Notes under the pieces: generated by a model
The model's input: only the letters and a program-made list of their open reading frames with translations
Database searches by the model: none
Told to the model about the DNA's origin: nothing
From: Tetrahymena elliotti 4EA
Lineage: Eukaryota > Ciliophora > Oligohymenophorea > Hymenostomatida > Tetrahymenidae
Assembly: GCA_000231825.2 (NCBI GenBank)
Contig: JH720331.1
Location: forward strand, 651,441-715,440
Reading direction: 5' to 3'
Length of the DNA stretch: 64,000 bases
Program-made: the position numbers and the translations under genes
Part shown: positions 39,928-53,115 of the stretch, piece by piece
Layout of the letters: each line of letters starts with the position of its first letter
Position numbering within the stretch: position 1 is the stretch's first letter

Positions 39928-42900
39928 ATGAAACAAATAAGTAATCTGAAAAGTTGCCTTTTACGATATTAATAAAAGATTTCTCAAATTTTAACAAATT
40001 AATCTAACCGGCTTAGCTTTATCTATGTTTTACTTATTGCAATAAATGTAATGTAGTATTTATATGTCCGCTAAATATTTATTATCCCTGAAGATAGCGC
40101 CTAAGAGCAAAGCAGCTAATAAACTTAGGAAAACTCTGATTAGTATACACTTAATTGCGTTTCTAATAATGGTAAATAAAAGATTGATAGTTCTGAATTT
40201 CCAGGAACATGTATAAAATCTGATAATATAAATGGATTTTCAGTGCTATACTTACTGTTTTTCATTGATGGAGCCTTTAATCTGCTTAGTTTAATCATTT
40301 AGAGGCTTAAAGTAAGATAAAGCATCCTGAAATTTTTGAATAGACTCTATTTAAAGATTATTTACAATATGATTGAAAACTCTTTATAATTTGTAGTAAT
40401 TTATTATGGCGATGATAAGATTACTGTATTGAGCTCCATAATATTATTTACCAAGAATATTCTAACACTATAATATAATTTAACAAATAATAAATATTTT
40501 TAATTATCCATAATTTTATTGGGAAGCATAGTTAATATGCAATATAGGTCATGGGACATTTACCTTAAGGTCTCACTAATACTAGCTATAATATAGACTT
40601 TTGCCTCTATTCAAGTTTGTATTAATTTTTGTAATATTATGGATCTTGAATGTGATGAAAATTGCTCAACAAAAATGAAAGGACGATGCTGCTTAAAATA
40701 CAACTAAAATAAATTCAATAACCAAGATGAAGGCAATCATGCGTATCATCACAGAACAAGTAAAGTGTTCAGCTAAGACAGATAAAGGAAACTTTCTTCT
40801 AAAAGGAAAATAGATCATACTGAGTAAAATTCTAACCTAGCCAAAAGCAATATTGATGATTTGAATGAAAATATAGAAAGAAACTATAGTAAAAGAACAT
40901 CCAGGAACCCCTTTTTAATGTAGCAAAGTAGAAATTTCTCATAAAAAGATAAGAGAGAAAGTAATGTATCTTAATAGAACTAAAAGCAAGTTTTAAAGAA
41001 GAAGAGCAGTTTGGATAATATGATAAATAAAAGTAAACCAAATAAAAAAAATTTAGAGAAAGAAGTAGAAGTTCTTGATCATACATACTAATACTCTCAT
41101 CTACCTAATAATAGAGTTGACTAATCTAATAGTTTTTCTTCTATTTATGATAAGAATTGTAAGAATAAAAAATCATTAATTAGATACAGGACAACTTCAC
41201 CAGGTTTAAAAGATGGAACGATTAGCATAGATTAATCTAAAAGTAAATAAGTCTTTGTAAGTAGTGCTGGGTAAATTCCTAGTGCTGTAACTCACACATT
41301 ATACAGTGGATAATCTCTACCTAAATCTCATAAAAATATAGGAAAAAAACCTTTGCTTAACTTGAGCGAAATTAAAGGATTAAAATTTAGTGAGAAATTT
41401 AAATAATTTAATAAAAAAATTCCTTCCAAAAAACAAATTCCTAATAGAGGTTACAGCTTAAGCAGTAAACTAAAATTGGAATTAGATGATATAAATAGTC
41501 AAAATGGGAAGAGAAATGCAATCGCCCAAAATCAAGCTCCATAAATAAAAACCAAAAATTAACCATCTTCTAGAGAATTTGATTCATAAAATGTTCTTTC
41601 ACCATCTAATGTTAGTGGAACATTTTAAGAGGATATAAAAAATCAATTTTCCACAAAAAATGTATAAAATTCTTCTGCAAGGCTCCTCTATAATTAGATT
41701 AATGAACAAAATAATTAACATTTTATTGGCAATGTAACCTATCCAAATCTTGAATAAAAAAATTTAATTTAAGCAAACTAAGGGTAGATTGGAGAACGCT
41801 AAAACTTTATTGGAAATAATGCAACCAACAAAAGACAATTACAAGATCATTCTTAGCCAAAACTGATAGAATCAGATACAGAATCTATGCAATACCTCAA
41901 TAATGGAGGTGGTGGATACTTAAAAGAGTTTTATGGCATGTTTTTTTAGATACTCTCAGAAGGCATCATTTTATTCAATTTTGAAAACGGAGATATTAAC
42001 ATAAACTACACTTTAAAAAGATTGCTAAATTGCCACAATGATAAAGAATGTGTAGAGATTTTATTTTCACTGAAAAATGCATCTCTCCAACCACTGAACC
42101 ACTCCACTGAAGGACATAAAAGTTAAAATTTGAATGATGATGGTGTTACTGGGTAGAACTCAAACAATCCCGAAATTAACCACTTCAATTCAAGTTTTAT
42201 GAATATAAATTCTTACATGTATGACAACAGCTTATTCACAGCTTCTAAAAACAAAACATATGAGGAGTAAACTACTTCTAATAATTATAAATTACCAACT
42301 TAAAAATCACAAAAGTCAATAAATATTCATTCAAACTATACATATTAAAATTAAATCACTAATTCTAACAATTTAAATGATGATGTCCTTTCTTAAATAA
42401 AGAGAAGACACTCTACTTCATCATATCATAAGACTAATACATTAATGTCAAGAAAAACTACAAGATTTTAGTATAAGAAAGATGAGGATGAATTAAATAG
42501 TAGTGCTGAGGTAGAAAATTCTCCTGCTTAGTAGTAAACTAAAATTAAAGTCAATAGTGGTATTTTTTCAAGTAATATAATTGGTTTCCAACTTTAATTA
42601 GATGGAGTTTAAAATAACAGCTCTCTATAAAACAATAATTTTGTGAGAGAAATAGAGATGCCTTAAAAAAATACTGTGAAGTTGAATAATAAAACAAACC
42701 AAGCATAAAAGTAACCAGACTCCGGTTTATAGATAGATGAAAGCTTGAATTAAGAAAACATAGGAAGTAATAATATCTTTGATAGATCACAATTTTAGCA
42801 GTAATTTTAATAGATTTAATAATCAACATACTAGAATGATAACCAAATTGAAAGAGAGGAAGAAGAATTTAAGCCAAAAAGAAAAGATGTACTAGGATCT

Positions 42901-45846
42901 GGAATGACAGCTACTGCTTCACCCTAATAATAATAATAATAGTTGACATATCATCATACTCAAACTCACTCGCACAATTCAAAGTAGACTACAAATAAAC
43001 CATTTAAAAAAATAATATATTCAGTTGCTAAAGAGTTCACAGTTAAAGACTAGCTAGAAAAGATTGAAGAGGATATGCATGATTACACAAATGAAAGTAA
43101 TTATGAAATGCTAGGCCACCACATAAAGATGCTTTGTAAATTAGAGTGTAAAAATTAAAAATAAAGCAATTATGAAACATAAGCAACAGCTAGTAACCCA
43201 TAAAACACAAATACGCCAGGTTAAATATAAAATATAAATTAATAGCCTAATTATTATCATTCATAAATTTCATAAAACCAAATCAGTAGCTTAAATGCAT
43301 TTCAACACTAAAACAGTGCATTTATTGATGGACTTAAAAATAGGAAAACTTCTCGTTTTTCAAATCTATCTGCTCTAAATCCCTTCTAACAGTAGTCCAC
43401 TGTTTAATTTATTTAGCAGCAAATTCAACAGCAGTAGTAGTTACTTACATAAAGTTAGCATTAAAATAAAGCAGAAGACAAAAAAATAATAGAAATAACT
43501 TTTATTCCTTGCTATGTAAATAAATAGAAATGCTTAGTCTTGGTTGTCAAGGATGTTTCTCATTTTAATTCTATTAAAGTTCTTAAAGAAATGAATGAAA
43601 ACAGATCTAAAATGTTGAACTATGTTGTGCATGAAATAAGATCCCCACTTTCAAGTATTATGAATTATTTGCACAGTTCAGTAGAATCTTTAACTAAAGA
43701 GTTGTATGACTAATTTATAGATCCTGCTCTCTCAAGCGCTTAAATGCTTAATGTTTTAATTTAAGATCTCTTAGATATGGCATAAATGAAAGCGGGTAAG
43801 TATCGTCTGAATATTAGGCCATTTAGAATTGAAAATCTTATTGAAGATGTCAAAAGAACTATGAGAGTAATTGTAAAATAGAAATCACAAGACATTAATT
43901 TAGAGTCCTATATTGACCCTTTGATAACAAATGATATCTCTTCAGATTAACTTAGAATTAAATAAATCTTAATTAACCTAATAAGTAACAAATTATTAAT
44001 TTTATTTTTTTGAGATTTTAAGAATTTAATCATATATAAAAAAATAATTTTATATTTAAATATAAAAAAAGGTAATGCAGTCAAATTTACAGAAGAAGGA
44101 AGTATTAGAATTGAGGTTCATATGGTAGAAAATAGGATTTATAGATTCAGTGTTAGAGATACTGGTATAGGAATCACTGATGATTAAAAGAAAAAATTGT
44201 TTAGCGAATTTTCAAAAATTGAAACAACACAAACAGATATACTTAACCCAAAGGGAGTAGGGCTAGGATTAGTGATAAGTAACATTTTAGCAAAAAGCTT
44301 AGCTCCAAAGCATATGCAAGCAGGTTTAGAAATTACTTCTGGAAAATCAAAGGGTTCTGAGTTCTTTTTTCATATTTTAGATTTTACAACATAAAATAAT
44401 AACAATAATACAACAATTTTTGGTAACTAATCAAGTATCCTTAACTCAGAATAAAATATTTAAACAAGAACTGCTAAGATGAATGGAACTTAATAGACTA
44501 AATTAAATAATTTAAACTTTGTTAATCCTAACAATAACTCTAATACTAATTGTTAAATGAGCCCTACAAATAAATAAATTGGAATGTAGCAATTCTAAAT
44601 GTTAAAAACAAACACCTAAATTATTAACTCTCTTTTTCCATACACAAAGGGTGGTAGCAGCGATGCTGTTTTAGATTAAGAATTTTATCTTTAAGATTAA
44701 GAATAGAACGGAAATAATAATAATATTAATAATAAGAAAAACTGTAGCAATTAGTCTTCTTCATCACCATCATCTAATTCCTCCTCATCTCCTTCTTCTA
44801 GAAAAAACTCAGCCTCTGTGCCTATTGATGAAGAAGATATTGATATAAATATTTAATATATTTCACCAAAATTTAGAAGGAGTAAATACGAGTAAGGTGT
44901 TGTCCCAAATTTACAGCAGTAACAGGTAAATATGTAATTTAGATACTTATCTTCTTCGGTAGCTGCTGGCTCAGATTATGTGAAGAATGCAGAAATGTCT
45001 GGATAAAATAATTCACAAAGTAATCATTTCAATAATAACAATAATTATAGTTTCATACAAAACAGTTTACCAAAAGATCCAAATAAAGCTCAGTCTCTCA
45101 ATTATTCATAAAACTAACCAAACTAATAAAATAATACATAACTATAGTAAGTTGCTTCTTCCTATTTTAACTTTGAAGATAACAATTAATAAGGAACAGC
45201 AAGTCTACCAATTAATAGTGTTTAATCACTACGATTTGGATTTTAATCCCTTCAGCACAATTCACAGCCTTCATCATCTTTATAATAGGATGGATTGCTA
45301 AATATTCCACCCAATTTCGATCTAAAAAATAAGCATAAAAAGAAATGCAATTGCTCAAATATTTTAATTGTTGATGATGAAACATTTCAGTGCAACTCTC
45401 TTTCATAATTAATTTTTGCCATTACCAAGCAATAATGTGATAAAGCTACAGGCTGTGATTCTTGTATGAAGCAAATAATAACAAAACATTAATAGAATTA
45501 GTGTTGTCCTTCTTACTAATTGATTCTCCTTGATCTAAATATGTTCCCATCGAAAGATGGATTTGAGACTTTATTAGAAATATAAAAATATCATTAACAA
45601 GTAAGATTATAAATGCCAAAAGTTGTTGCATGCACTGGTGAAGCAGATGAAGAAAAGAAGTAATAATGCTTATTTGCAGGATTTGTAGATATACTTGAGA
45701 AACCTACTCAAGTTGATTCACTGAAATAGATTTTGAATTCTTATTATTTTATGAACTAAGTTTAGTAATAACCATAACAATATGTCTTTTAAAATACAAT
45801 GTCTTAACTTTCTTTTAACCAGTAACTTTAAGTAATAAATATGTGA
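39928..45846 (+). CDS. Large membrane-bound hybrid histidine kinase
   Basis: Two exons (39928-43984, 44072-45846; 87-nt intron) give 1943 aa. The N-terminus has four or five membrane spans (from about residue 35 to 235). A very long Ser/Asn/Gln-rich linker follows, with a PAS-like segment at about 665-740 (ILSEGIILFNFENGD). The HisKA H-box is VVHEIRSPLSS with phospho-acceptor His1235. The HATPase_c N-box ISNAVKFT crosses the intron, and G-boxes DTGIGI and GVGLGLVISN are intact. After another low-complexity linker comes a receiver domain: NILIVDDE (Asp1787, Asp1788), ILLDLNMF with phospho-acceptor Asp1840, a Thr in VVACTGEAD and the Lys in LEKPTQ. All catalytic residues are present, so His-to-Asp phosphotransfer is likely. 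The signal sensed is unknown. The start is the first ATG after the GC-richer leader. Confidence 0.93.
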
Positions 45847-46921
45847 GAGAGATCACTACACTCAAAAGCTGTAAAAATAAAAAAATGAGTAATTAATAAT
45901 TAAATTAGTTAATAAAAATAAATAGATATATGAAAAAAACTGAATAAATTACATACCAAAAGTAAATTATCACTTGTAATAAACACAACAAAACTACTAT
46001 GCAACTTCCTTAAAAATATATTTTAGTAAAAGTTTTAAATCTACCTAAATTTTCTTTTATTAAATCCCCTACATTGAATTAAATTAATTTATAATAATAT
46101 TTAATTCGTACTCCTTTTAAACATAAACTGTATTATATATAATTTTCACTTAAATATTTCAAATCAATTCATCCTTCTTTTATTTTTTACACATTTCAAT
46201 TCACTTTATAAAATAATTATCTCAATTACTATAAAATTCTATTTCAAAATAAAACATTTTCAAGTTAAACTTCTTAGTTTCTTTAGCATGAAGAAGATAG
46301 CTAAATATGTTATTTGCCTTTTGAGCTGAATAAATAAGTTTTTTGCTGAGATACATAAATTAATTCATATCAATTATATTTTTTAGAAGTAATTATGTGA
46401 TAAGTTTCTTTTTAAATTCAATAAAAATAACTCACTAAATCATACTTTAAAAAAAGGTTTATCTGAATTTAAATATTCATTAAATGTATTTTTAATAAGA
46501 AATATAAATCAGTAAATAAAATAGTAAACATTCAGATTCAAGTAAAATTATTTAAAGTTCATTCATGATGATATTAAATTGCTAATTTTGAAATACCAAA
46601 ATAAGATAAATTTTAATTTTAAATTAATTTCTGATAGATATCATAAAATATACTATCTAAAAAAGATAATAAACCATTTTAATTAAAGAAATAAAAGATA
46701 AATTATTAATTATTAAAACCTTGAAATCATTAAAAATGAAGCAGGAAGCAAGTTTATATAAATTTTACTATTAGTTTTAAATTTATTTGAATTGATATTT
46801 ATTTACATTAAAAAACATTTTCCTTTTTATATATAAAGTTTGATTGATTGATATTATAAGAAGGTGATCAGCTCTAAAGAGGAGATTAAAAAAATGGCTA
46901 CAATTAATTAATTAGTTATTT
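45847..46921. other. Convergent intergenic region
   Basis: AT-rich spacer between the 3' ends of the histidine kinase and the degenerate kinase gene. Nothing else recognised. Confidence 0.5.
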
Positions 46922-49900
46922 TCAAATGAGAATAGATTGCTTATTTACTTATTCCATTTTATTGTTATTGTTAATTGGTTATGGAGGAAGCAAATATGTT
47001 TTATTTTTATTTAAGGGAGATGTTGATTAGGGTAAAGCTTATTGGATTTAATTACTTTATTTAATATTTAAAAAACTTTTTATGCTGTTCTTTTCTTTTT
47101 AAAGCTAAAATAAATCCATGTAAGCAATTTTTTCTTCTATATATTAGTAGAGGTTGCTAATTTAACTATTTTCTTTTTATGTGAATAACTCTTTGAAATA
47201 CAGCTTAAAAACTTTTTGATAGTGAGAAAGGATGAGTATGTGGTATCCCAACCTGCTCATTTAAATTAGTTTATCATAAGGGAGCTTTAATTCTTTTTTA
47301 CTCTCTGATAAGCTATCATAAGTTTTTTTGTTCAAGAAATTATAAAAAGTAAATAGATGCTTCCTGTAAATACCATAGATATGAGGCTCAATTAGATCTT
47401 TTCCTTTTTATAAGGTACTTCTTTTCAAAAATTGCATGATCAATTGGTCAAGCTTTTTTATGTTTTGATCTGAAGTGATTTTTTCTTTCATTTCTTATTT
47501 AATTGACTCACTTAGCTAAACTAAATCTTTACTTTTTTAACTATTTTCTTATTTATTAAGATCATCGTCATTCTTTTTGGCCTATTCTGTTAGCTATCTA
47601 AAGATGAGATTGTATAAACGAACTCTGAATAAGCTTAAAACTACTAAAACACAATTTAAGCATTCTTCATTATTAAAATGCTTAAATATTTCTTCTGTCT
47701 TTTATAAAACTATTTAGAAATAGCTTTATATTTTGAATTCAAATGGATCTAGGAAAGAAGTAAATACAAAGAGCTCCTCATTTGAGTTAAAAGGTTTATA
47801 TTAGTCTTTCAAGATAATATCTTTCAGTAATTAAATAGGTGGGCTAGCTACTTTGACAGTTTAAGAACGTATTAGAGAACTTTTTCTCTCCTTTTAAACA
47901 ATCATTTGATTCTTTTAATCGTAGTAAACAGATTTTTCATAACCCACTGCAGAAGTGAATGATTAATTTGCTGATACCTCATGGTAAGCTTCTCCATATG
48001 CTTAGTATTATGGCTAATCAGAGAAAGCTCTTTATAAATGACTTAAATTTAGTCCCATTCTATTTCTCATTTTAGTGTTTAACATGTAAGAGCAAGCAAT
48101 TTCATCTTCGCTTACTAACTCATCAAATATCCTATCTTTTTACTAAGGTGTTTTGTGACCATTTTCTGATTTACTGTCATCAAATCCTTCAATAGGTTCT
48201 TAATCAAATAAAAATTAACCATTTTAATCACAGTTATTTTGTTGCATTTGCTGTAATTTCATTTTTAAATCACTTGCATTAATAAATCTACTGTAAACTT
48301 CTTGCATTCCTCCCTCTTCACCTTCTTTATTTGTAGAGATATTCTAAGTTTCTTAGAGTTCTTAATTTGGAATCTTCTTGTTACCGGCTGCTGCTATTCT
48401 AAAATTAATTTGAGATTATGATGGAGTAGGAACTACTGAGTAGACTATTTATGGATTTTTATTATTTTCACTCTTGCAAATAGATTAATCATTTTTTGAC
48501 TCAGAAATTACCTTGCTTTTAGTTCCATTAGGATTTTTCATAAGGAGAGTTTTTTAAGAGATATCCAAACCATTACTCTTATTGAGATTATTTTAACTCA
48601 TTTTAATTGTATTTTTATTATACGGTGAATGAGAGAGGTCATTAATAGATAATGCTTCTTAATTGGTTTGTATTTTTTATGTTTATGCGTTATTTTCAAT
48701 ATTAATTTGTATTTCCTAAGTATTTTTTTCGTTCCTTGGGTTTGCTAGTGGGATTTATTTTAAATTACTTGGATTAGAAGAAAGTTCAGAGCGGTTTGAA
48801 TTTAAATCTATATCTGGATTAAATGCATCACGTTAAGCCATCAATTTGTCTAAAAAGTCAAAACCAGTAAATTCCCCTGAATTTTCTATTGGATTAGTAT
48901 CACTCTTATGAGAAGAATCATATTAATCTAATAGTGGGCAAAATTTACTTTATTAATTCATCTTATGCTATTCTATGTGTTTGAATAAGGATTTATTATC
49001 AGAAATAGTGCTATTGTTTTCTAAGTGTTAAGATTTGTTAGGTTGTTAATCTAAAGCTTTAAATTTTTATGCTTCTTCTTACAAATCGCTTAACTTGGGC
49101 ATTTATAGTTAGTATTTATAAATACCACTCTTATTGCTTGCACTACTTTTTTAGAGTATAGATTCATTATTTTTATTAGTTTTACTATTACCATCCTTAC
49201 TATTAGCAAAGTGATTATTTGTGTTACAACTGAAATTATAGCTGATTGATTTATTGCTATTTGTATAGCTTAAATTACTTTTATTTAAATCTGACTTGCC
49301 TAAAAAGTTGCTTTGCTTAATTACTGATTTATTTATTGACTTATTTGCTTATCCGACTTCGTTTTAGTTTTCCTCTTCATAAAAGATATCATCAGTGAAT
49401 GAATTATTTTGATTTAATTAAGTAAAATAAGCTAAATTATTCATGTTGCTCTAAGCTCCATTATGTGAAAAAGAAGATGTGATATTAATTACTTGATTAC
49501 CACTTATTTATGATTTAACTATTTCCTCCTTTTAATCCTTTTTCATGTAATCTATAAAAGAATTTTCATTACTTGGATTTGCATTTAAGAGCGATTTTTT
49601 CATAACACCATTCATAAAGGATTGTTTCAAAAAATCCTCCTCATTTTTTATGGTTCTGATATTTTAGCTGGCATTAAATTAAGAGTTAGCATTACTAATT
49701 GCACTCTGTTTCAATTAAGACTTGCTTTAACTTTTTTAAATAATTGAATTACTCAAAAATTCATTATGTTAATCTAATACCACTGAATTATCAGTAAAGC
49801 TCATATAGATATTACTTGTATTAAAAGCTTGTTTTTTTGAATAGTGTTCATTAGCTAATTTACGATTGGCCCAGTTGTTATTACTTTAAACATAAGAATG

Positions 49901-50959
49901 ATTAACTCCATTTGTGTCATATTCATCTATTGATTTGGCTAAATCCAAAGAAAATATATTTTTTTTGACTGACTCCCAGTTGTAGCGGTCCTTTTCATTG
50001 AAAGCTAATAATCCTAAGAGACAACTTATACTGAAATTTGATACAGTTGTGCTTTTGCAAATGAGAGTGGATCTTAAAGTCTCACTAGAATACTTAATTT
50101 ATTTATAATATTCAGACAAGCCTTCTTTTGTGCTAACTTATTCTGCATCTATTTCGATGAATTTTTCTTTAAAAAGCATTTCATAAAATATGCATCCAAC
50201 ACTCCATAAATTAGACTACTAAGTTACCTTCTTGTGCTTAAGAGTTTCAGGAGCTATATAGTCATTAATTTGTATGAGTTTTTCCATTTCTTTAAGTGTC
50301 TTTTTTTTAAGATCTTCCTCCTAAAACATATCTCCAGCATTTGAAAATAGAATTAAATCCTTTTTAGTATCGCTAAGCAACCCACTCTATTACTTAAAAA
50401 GTAAAAATCTAGGATGAATGCCTATATTTAAATAGCACTCTTCAGCATTAAAAACATTTTTTATGCAATGCATTTCATTTAAACTCATCAAAATGCATTT
50501 CATAAGATATATTGCATCGTTTTCTGAGTAGATTTGCTTTTGTTCAATCATATCATGAATATTATCCTAAACATACTCTGTTATCACTTCTATGTTATCA
50601 TCATCTTCCTAGTTACTTATTAATGAAGGTATCCAGTTGACTGATTGTCTGCTAAAATGCTATAAAATATCAATTGAGTGATAAATTTTCTAAACTTATA
50701 ATTTTCCATTTGGTTATAACTCTATTTTATTTTTATTATAAATTTTAACAAAACCTATTCTTTCATTATTTTCATTCATCTAACATTTATAAGTTTTTTA
50801 AGCACTACCACTAAAAATCTAACTTTCTAAGATTATGTACTTATCATCTTCTGTATCTTTACGGGTTTCGCTTTGCCTTTTCTCATTGTTGTCTTCTATA
50901 AAATCCTATTACCACTTTTTAGGGTTTGCAGGTACTCTTTCTAAATAGTTATAACTCAT
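46922..50959 (-). CDS. Degenerate protein kinase (probable pseudokinase) with long polar tail
   Basis: A single 1345-codon frame from ATG at 50959 to TGA at 46922-46924. The first 360 residues follow a protein kinase fold: a VAIK-like Lys at about 72 (GFVKIYNKNK), an APE motif at about 236 (NDYIAPETL) and the helix F stretch SNLWSVGCIFYEML (usually SDVWSLGC). The HRD loop is replaced by IGIHPRFLLFK and the DFG loop by LFSNAGD, so the catalytic Asp residues and the metal-binding Asp appear lost. The remaining thousand residues are Ser/Asn/Gln/Lys-rich, becoming helical near the C-terminus (about 1050-1300). I infer a scaffold or regulatory pseudokinase. An atypical active kinase cannot be excluded. 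Confidence 0.82.
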
Positions 50960-51715
50960 CACCTTCAATATTTATGCTTTGATTTTTCTTATTTAATTAA
51001 ATTTTTTTTGAGTTATTTTATAATTTTTAAATATAATAAATCCAATTAATGAAGAAGAATTACTCCACAATTTTCAAATGTTTTTATCTAACTAAAATTG
51101 ATTAAATATTAAGAAAATTAAATGTTTAGATTTTAAATAACTAAAGGTGATTTTACAATAAATATATATCAATTTATTTACTTTGTTCTACTACAACACT
51201 TAATCATAAATCTCAAATTAAATACTAAATTTATATGAAAAACTTTTAAATTTTTTAGGTGTTATTTGTTTGTTTCAACGTCTGCTTTTCTTTATCAAAT
51301 TTAAATTATTCCTATTTATATCTCATAAAAAAGATATTATAGATTAATTCAATATTAGTTTTTTTTTTAAATGAATTGATCTTAACTTTTATTAAATTTA
51401 TTTTTGTTTTATATTTTTTTAATTAATATAATTATTTTGTGTAAAAATTTAAAACTATTTTTGTGAGAAAAAAAAAATTGTTATTTCTTAGAAGAATTTC
51501 AATTTTTATATTTTAATAAAATAAATATAAAGAGTAAAGAATTCAAAAAAATACTAAAAATATTTTTATTTTTTATGTAAAAATGTGTGTCTATCTTTTG
51601 GTTTGCAATTATTAGATATTTGTTTTTTTGTTCACTGAAAAAATAAAAACAATTAAAAATTATTCTAAATTTTTGATAAAAATTGCAAAGTAGCTAATAA
51701 AAAAATCTTAATAAT
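50960..51715. other. Divergent intergenic region
   Basis: About 750 bp of AT-rich DNA between the start of the pseudokinase gene (minus) and the start of the prion-like gene (plus). It presumably contains both promoters; no motif can be singled out. Confidence 0.45.
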
Positions 51716-52864
51716 ATGAGTGAAAGATCTAATAATTATCCAAGGAGAGAAGGTTTTAACAATAATAGTAGTTAGAATAGATCATAGAGCAGTGATCGAT
51801 AGAATCATTTCAGTAACTTTTAATAAGGTAGAAGAGTTGATGGTAGTTAAAGTAATGATCGCAAAACATTTGGTACTCTTTAAAGAGGAGATGATTTTAA
51901 TAAAGATACTCAAGGGGGACAAAATAAAAGACCATTCTATGATTAGCAAAATTAAAAAGATAGAGAAGGACAATAATATCAAAATAAACCTTATTTTAAT
52001 AGAAATGACTAAAATCCTTAAAGGAATAGTAATTATACCTCTTAAAGACCCTACTCAAATAATAATTAAGATTCAAACTATTAAAATAAATATTAATCTC
52101 AGCCCTATTAAAAAGATAATTAAAACTAAAGTACATATAACAATAGAGATGGCTAATAAAAACCTTACTTTTAAAGATCTTAAAATTCTGATGGCTAATA
52201 CTAAAATAGGTTTAATGTAAAAGATGATTAAAATTAATAATAAAGGTAAAATAACAGCGATTAATAAAAAAATAATTACTCAAACTCGAATAAATTTAGC
52301 AACAGAGAAGGTGAAGAAAGACCTTTTAATTCAAACTATAAAAAATTTGACAATTAATACTAAAATAGGTTTAATAATACCTAAGATGGTTAAAATTCAT
52401 TTTAAAGATACAATAACTAAAATAGATTTAATAATAGAGATGGAGAAGAAAAGCCTTATAATTCAAACTATAAAACTTATGATAATTAATATGAAAATAG
52501 GTTTAATAATACCTAATATGGCTAAAATTAATTTTAAAGATACAATAACTAAAACTATAGAAATGATAATAATAGAAATCAAGGATTTACTCCAATATTT
52601 ACTGACCATTTTATAAATGAAACTAGTAATTAGAGTTAATAACAAAATTCATCTGCTGGTGGTGTATTAAAAAAAGCAGTTATGAAAGATCTATCTAATA
52701 ACTAAATGACTGAAATTATAGAAAATATATGTGTAAATATGGCTGTTGATAAAATAATATTTTAAAATTTGATGAATGATGGTTAAGAATATAATTTAGT
52801 TCAGTCATATGCAGATAAAGAAATCTAGCTTCTTAGCAATCTTAAATAATTGTTTTAAGAATGA
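51716..52864 (+). CDS. Prion-like Asn/Gln/Arg/Tyr-rich protein with internal repeats
   Basis: A 382-codon frame from ATG 51716 to TGA 52862-52864. Residues 1-300 are low complexity, made mostly of Asn, Gln, Arg, Tyr, Phe, Ser and Asp, with recurring RFNN, YQNRF and RPYSN motifs. Two adjacent 44-aa repeats start NREGEERPFNSNYK and NRDGEEKPYNSNYK. The last 75 residues or so form an ordered-looking segment (GGVLKKAVMKDLSNNQMTE and onward), predicted helical. This composition is typical of RNA-binding, condensate-forming proteins, but no RRM, KH or RGG cluster is present. The function is unknown. Standard-code frames over this block are shadows of the real frame. Confidence 0.8.
52301..52564 (+). 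repeat. 132-bp tandem repeat inside the prion-like gene
   Basis: Two direct copies, 52301-52432 and 52433-52564, encode the 44-aa repeats. They keep frame and differ by scattered substitutions, so the duplication is not brand new. The shared core includes AATTCAAACTATAAA and AATAGGTTTAATAATACC. Confidence 0.85.
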
Positions 52865-53115
52865 AATTTTAAATCTTATATATAAATTTTCGAATTATAT
52901 AAATTAATAATAACTTAATATTTTATTTGTTTTATATAATGATTCTTATCAATCTTTAATATTATAAAAATCTTAAAAATTTAATATTATTTTATATATT
53001 TTGTGCTATTTATTTTGATGGAAATAAATAAGATCTTAATTATTTTAAATTATAAAAATTACAGTAAATTATTTACAGAAATGTCATCTAAATAAACTAT
53101 TTTGGAATATTATTA

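Noticed and set aside
51782..51982. Standard-code frames on both strands across 51.7-52.6 kb
   Set aside because: They are shadows of the repeat-rich prion-like gene; the correct frame runs from 51716 to TGA at 52864 with TAA/TAG as Gln.
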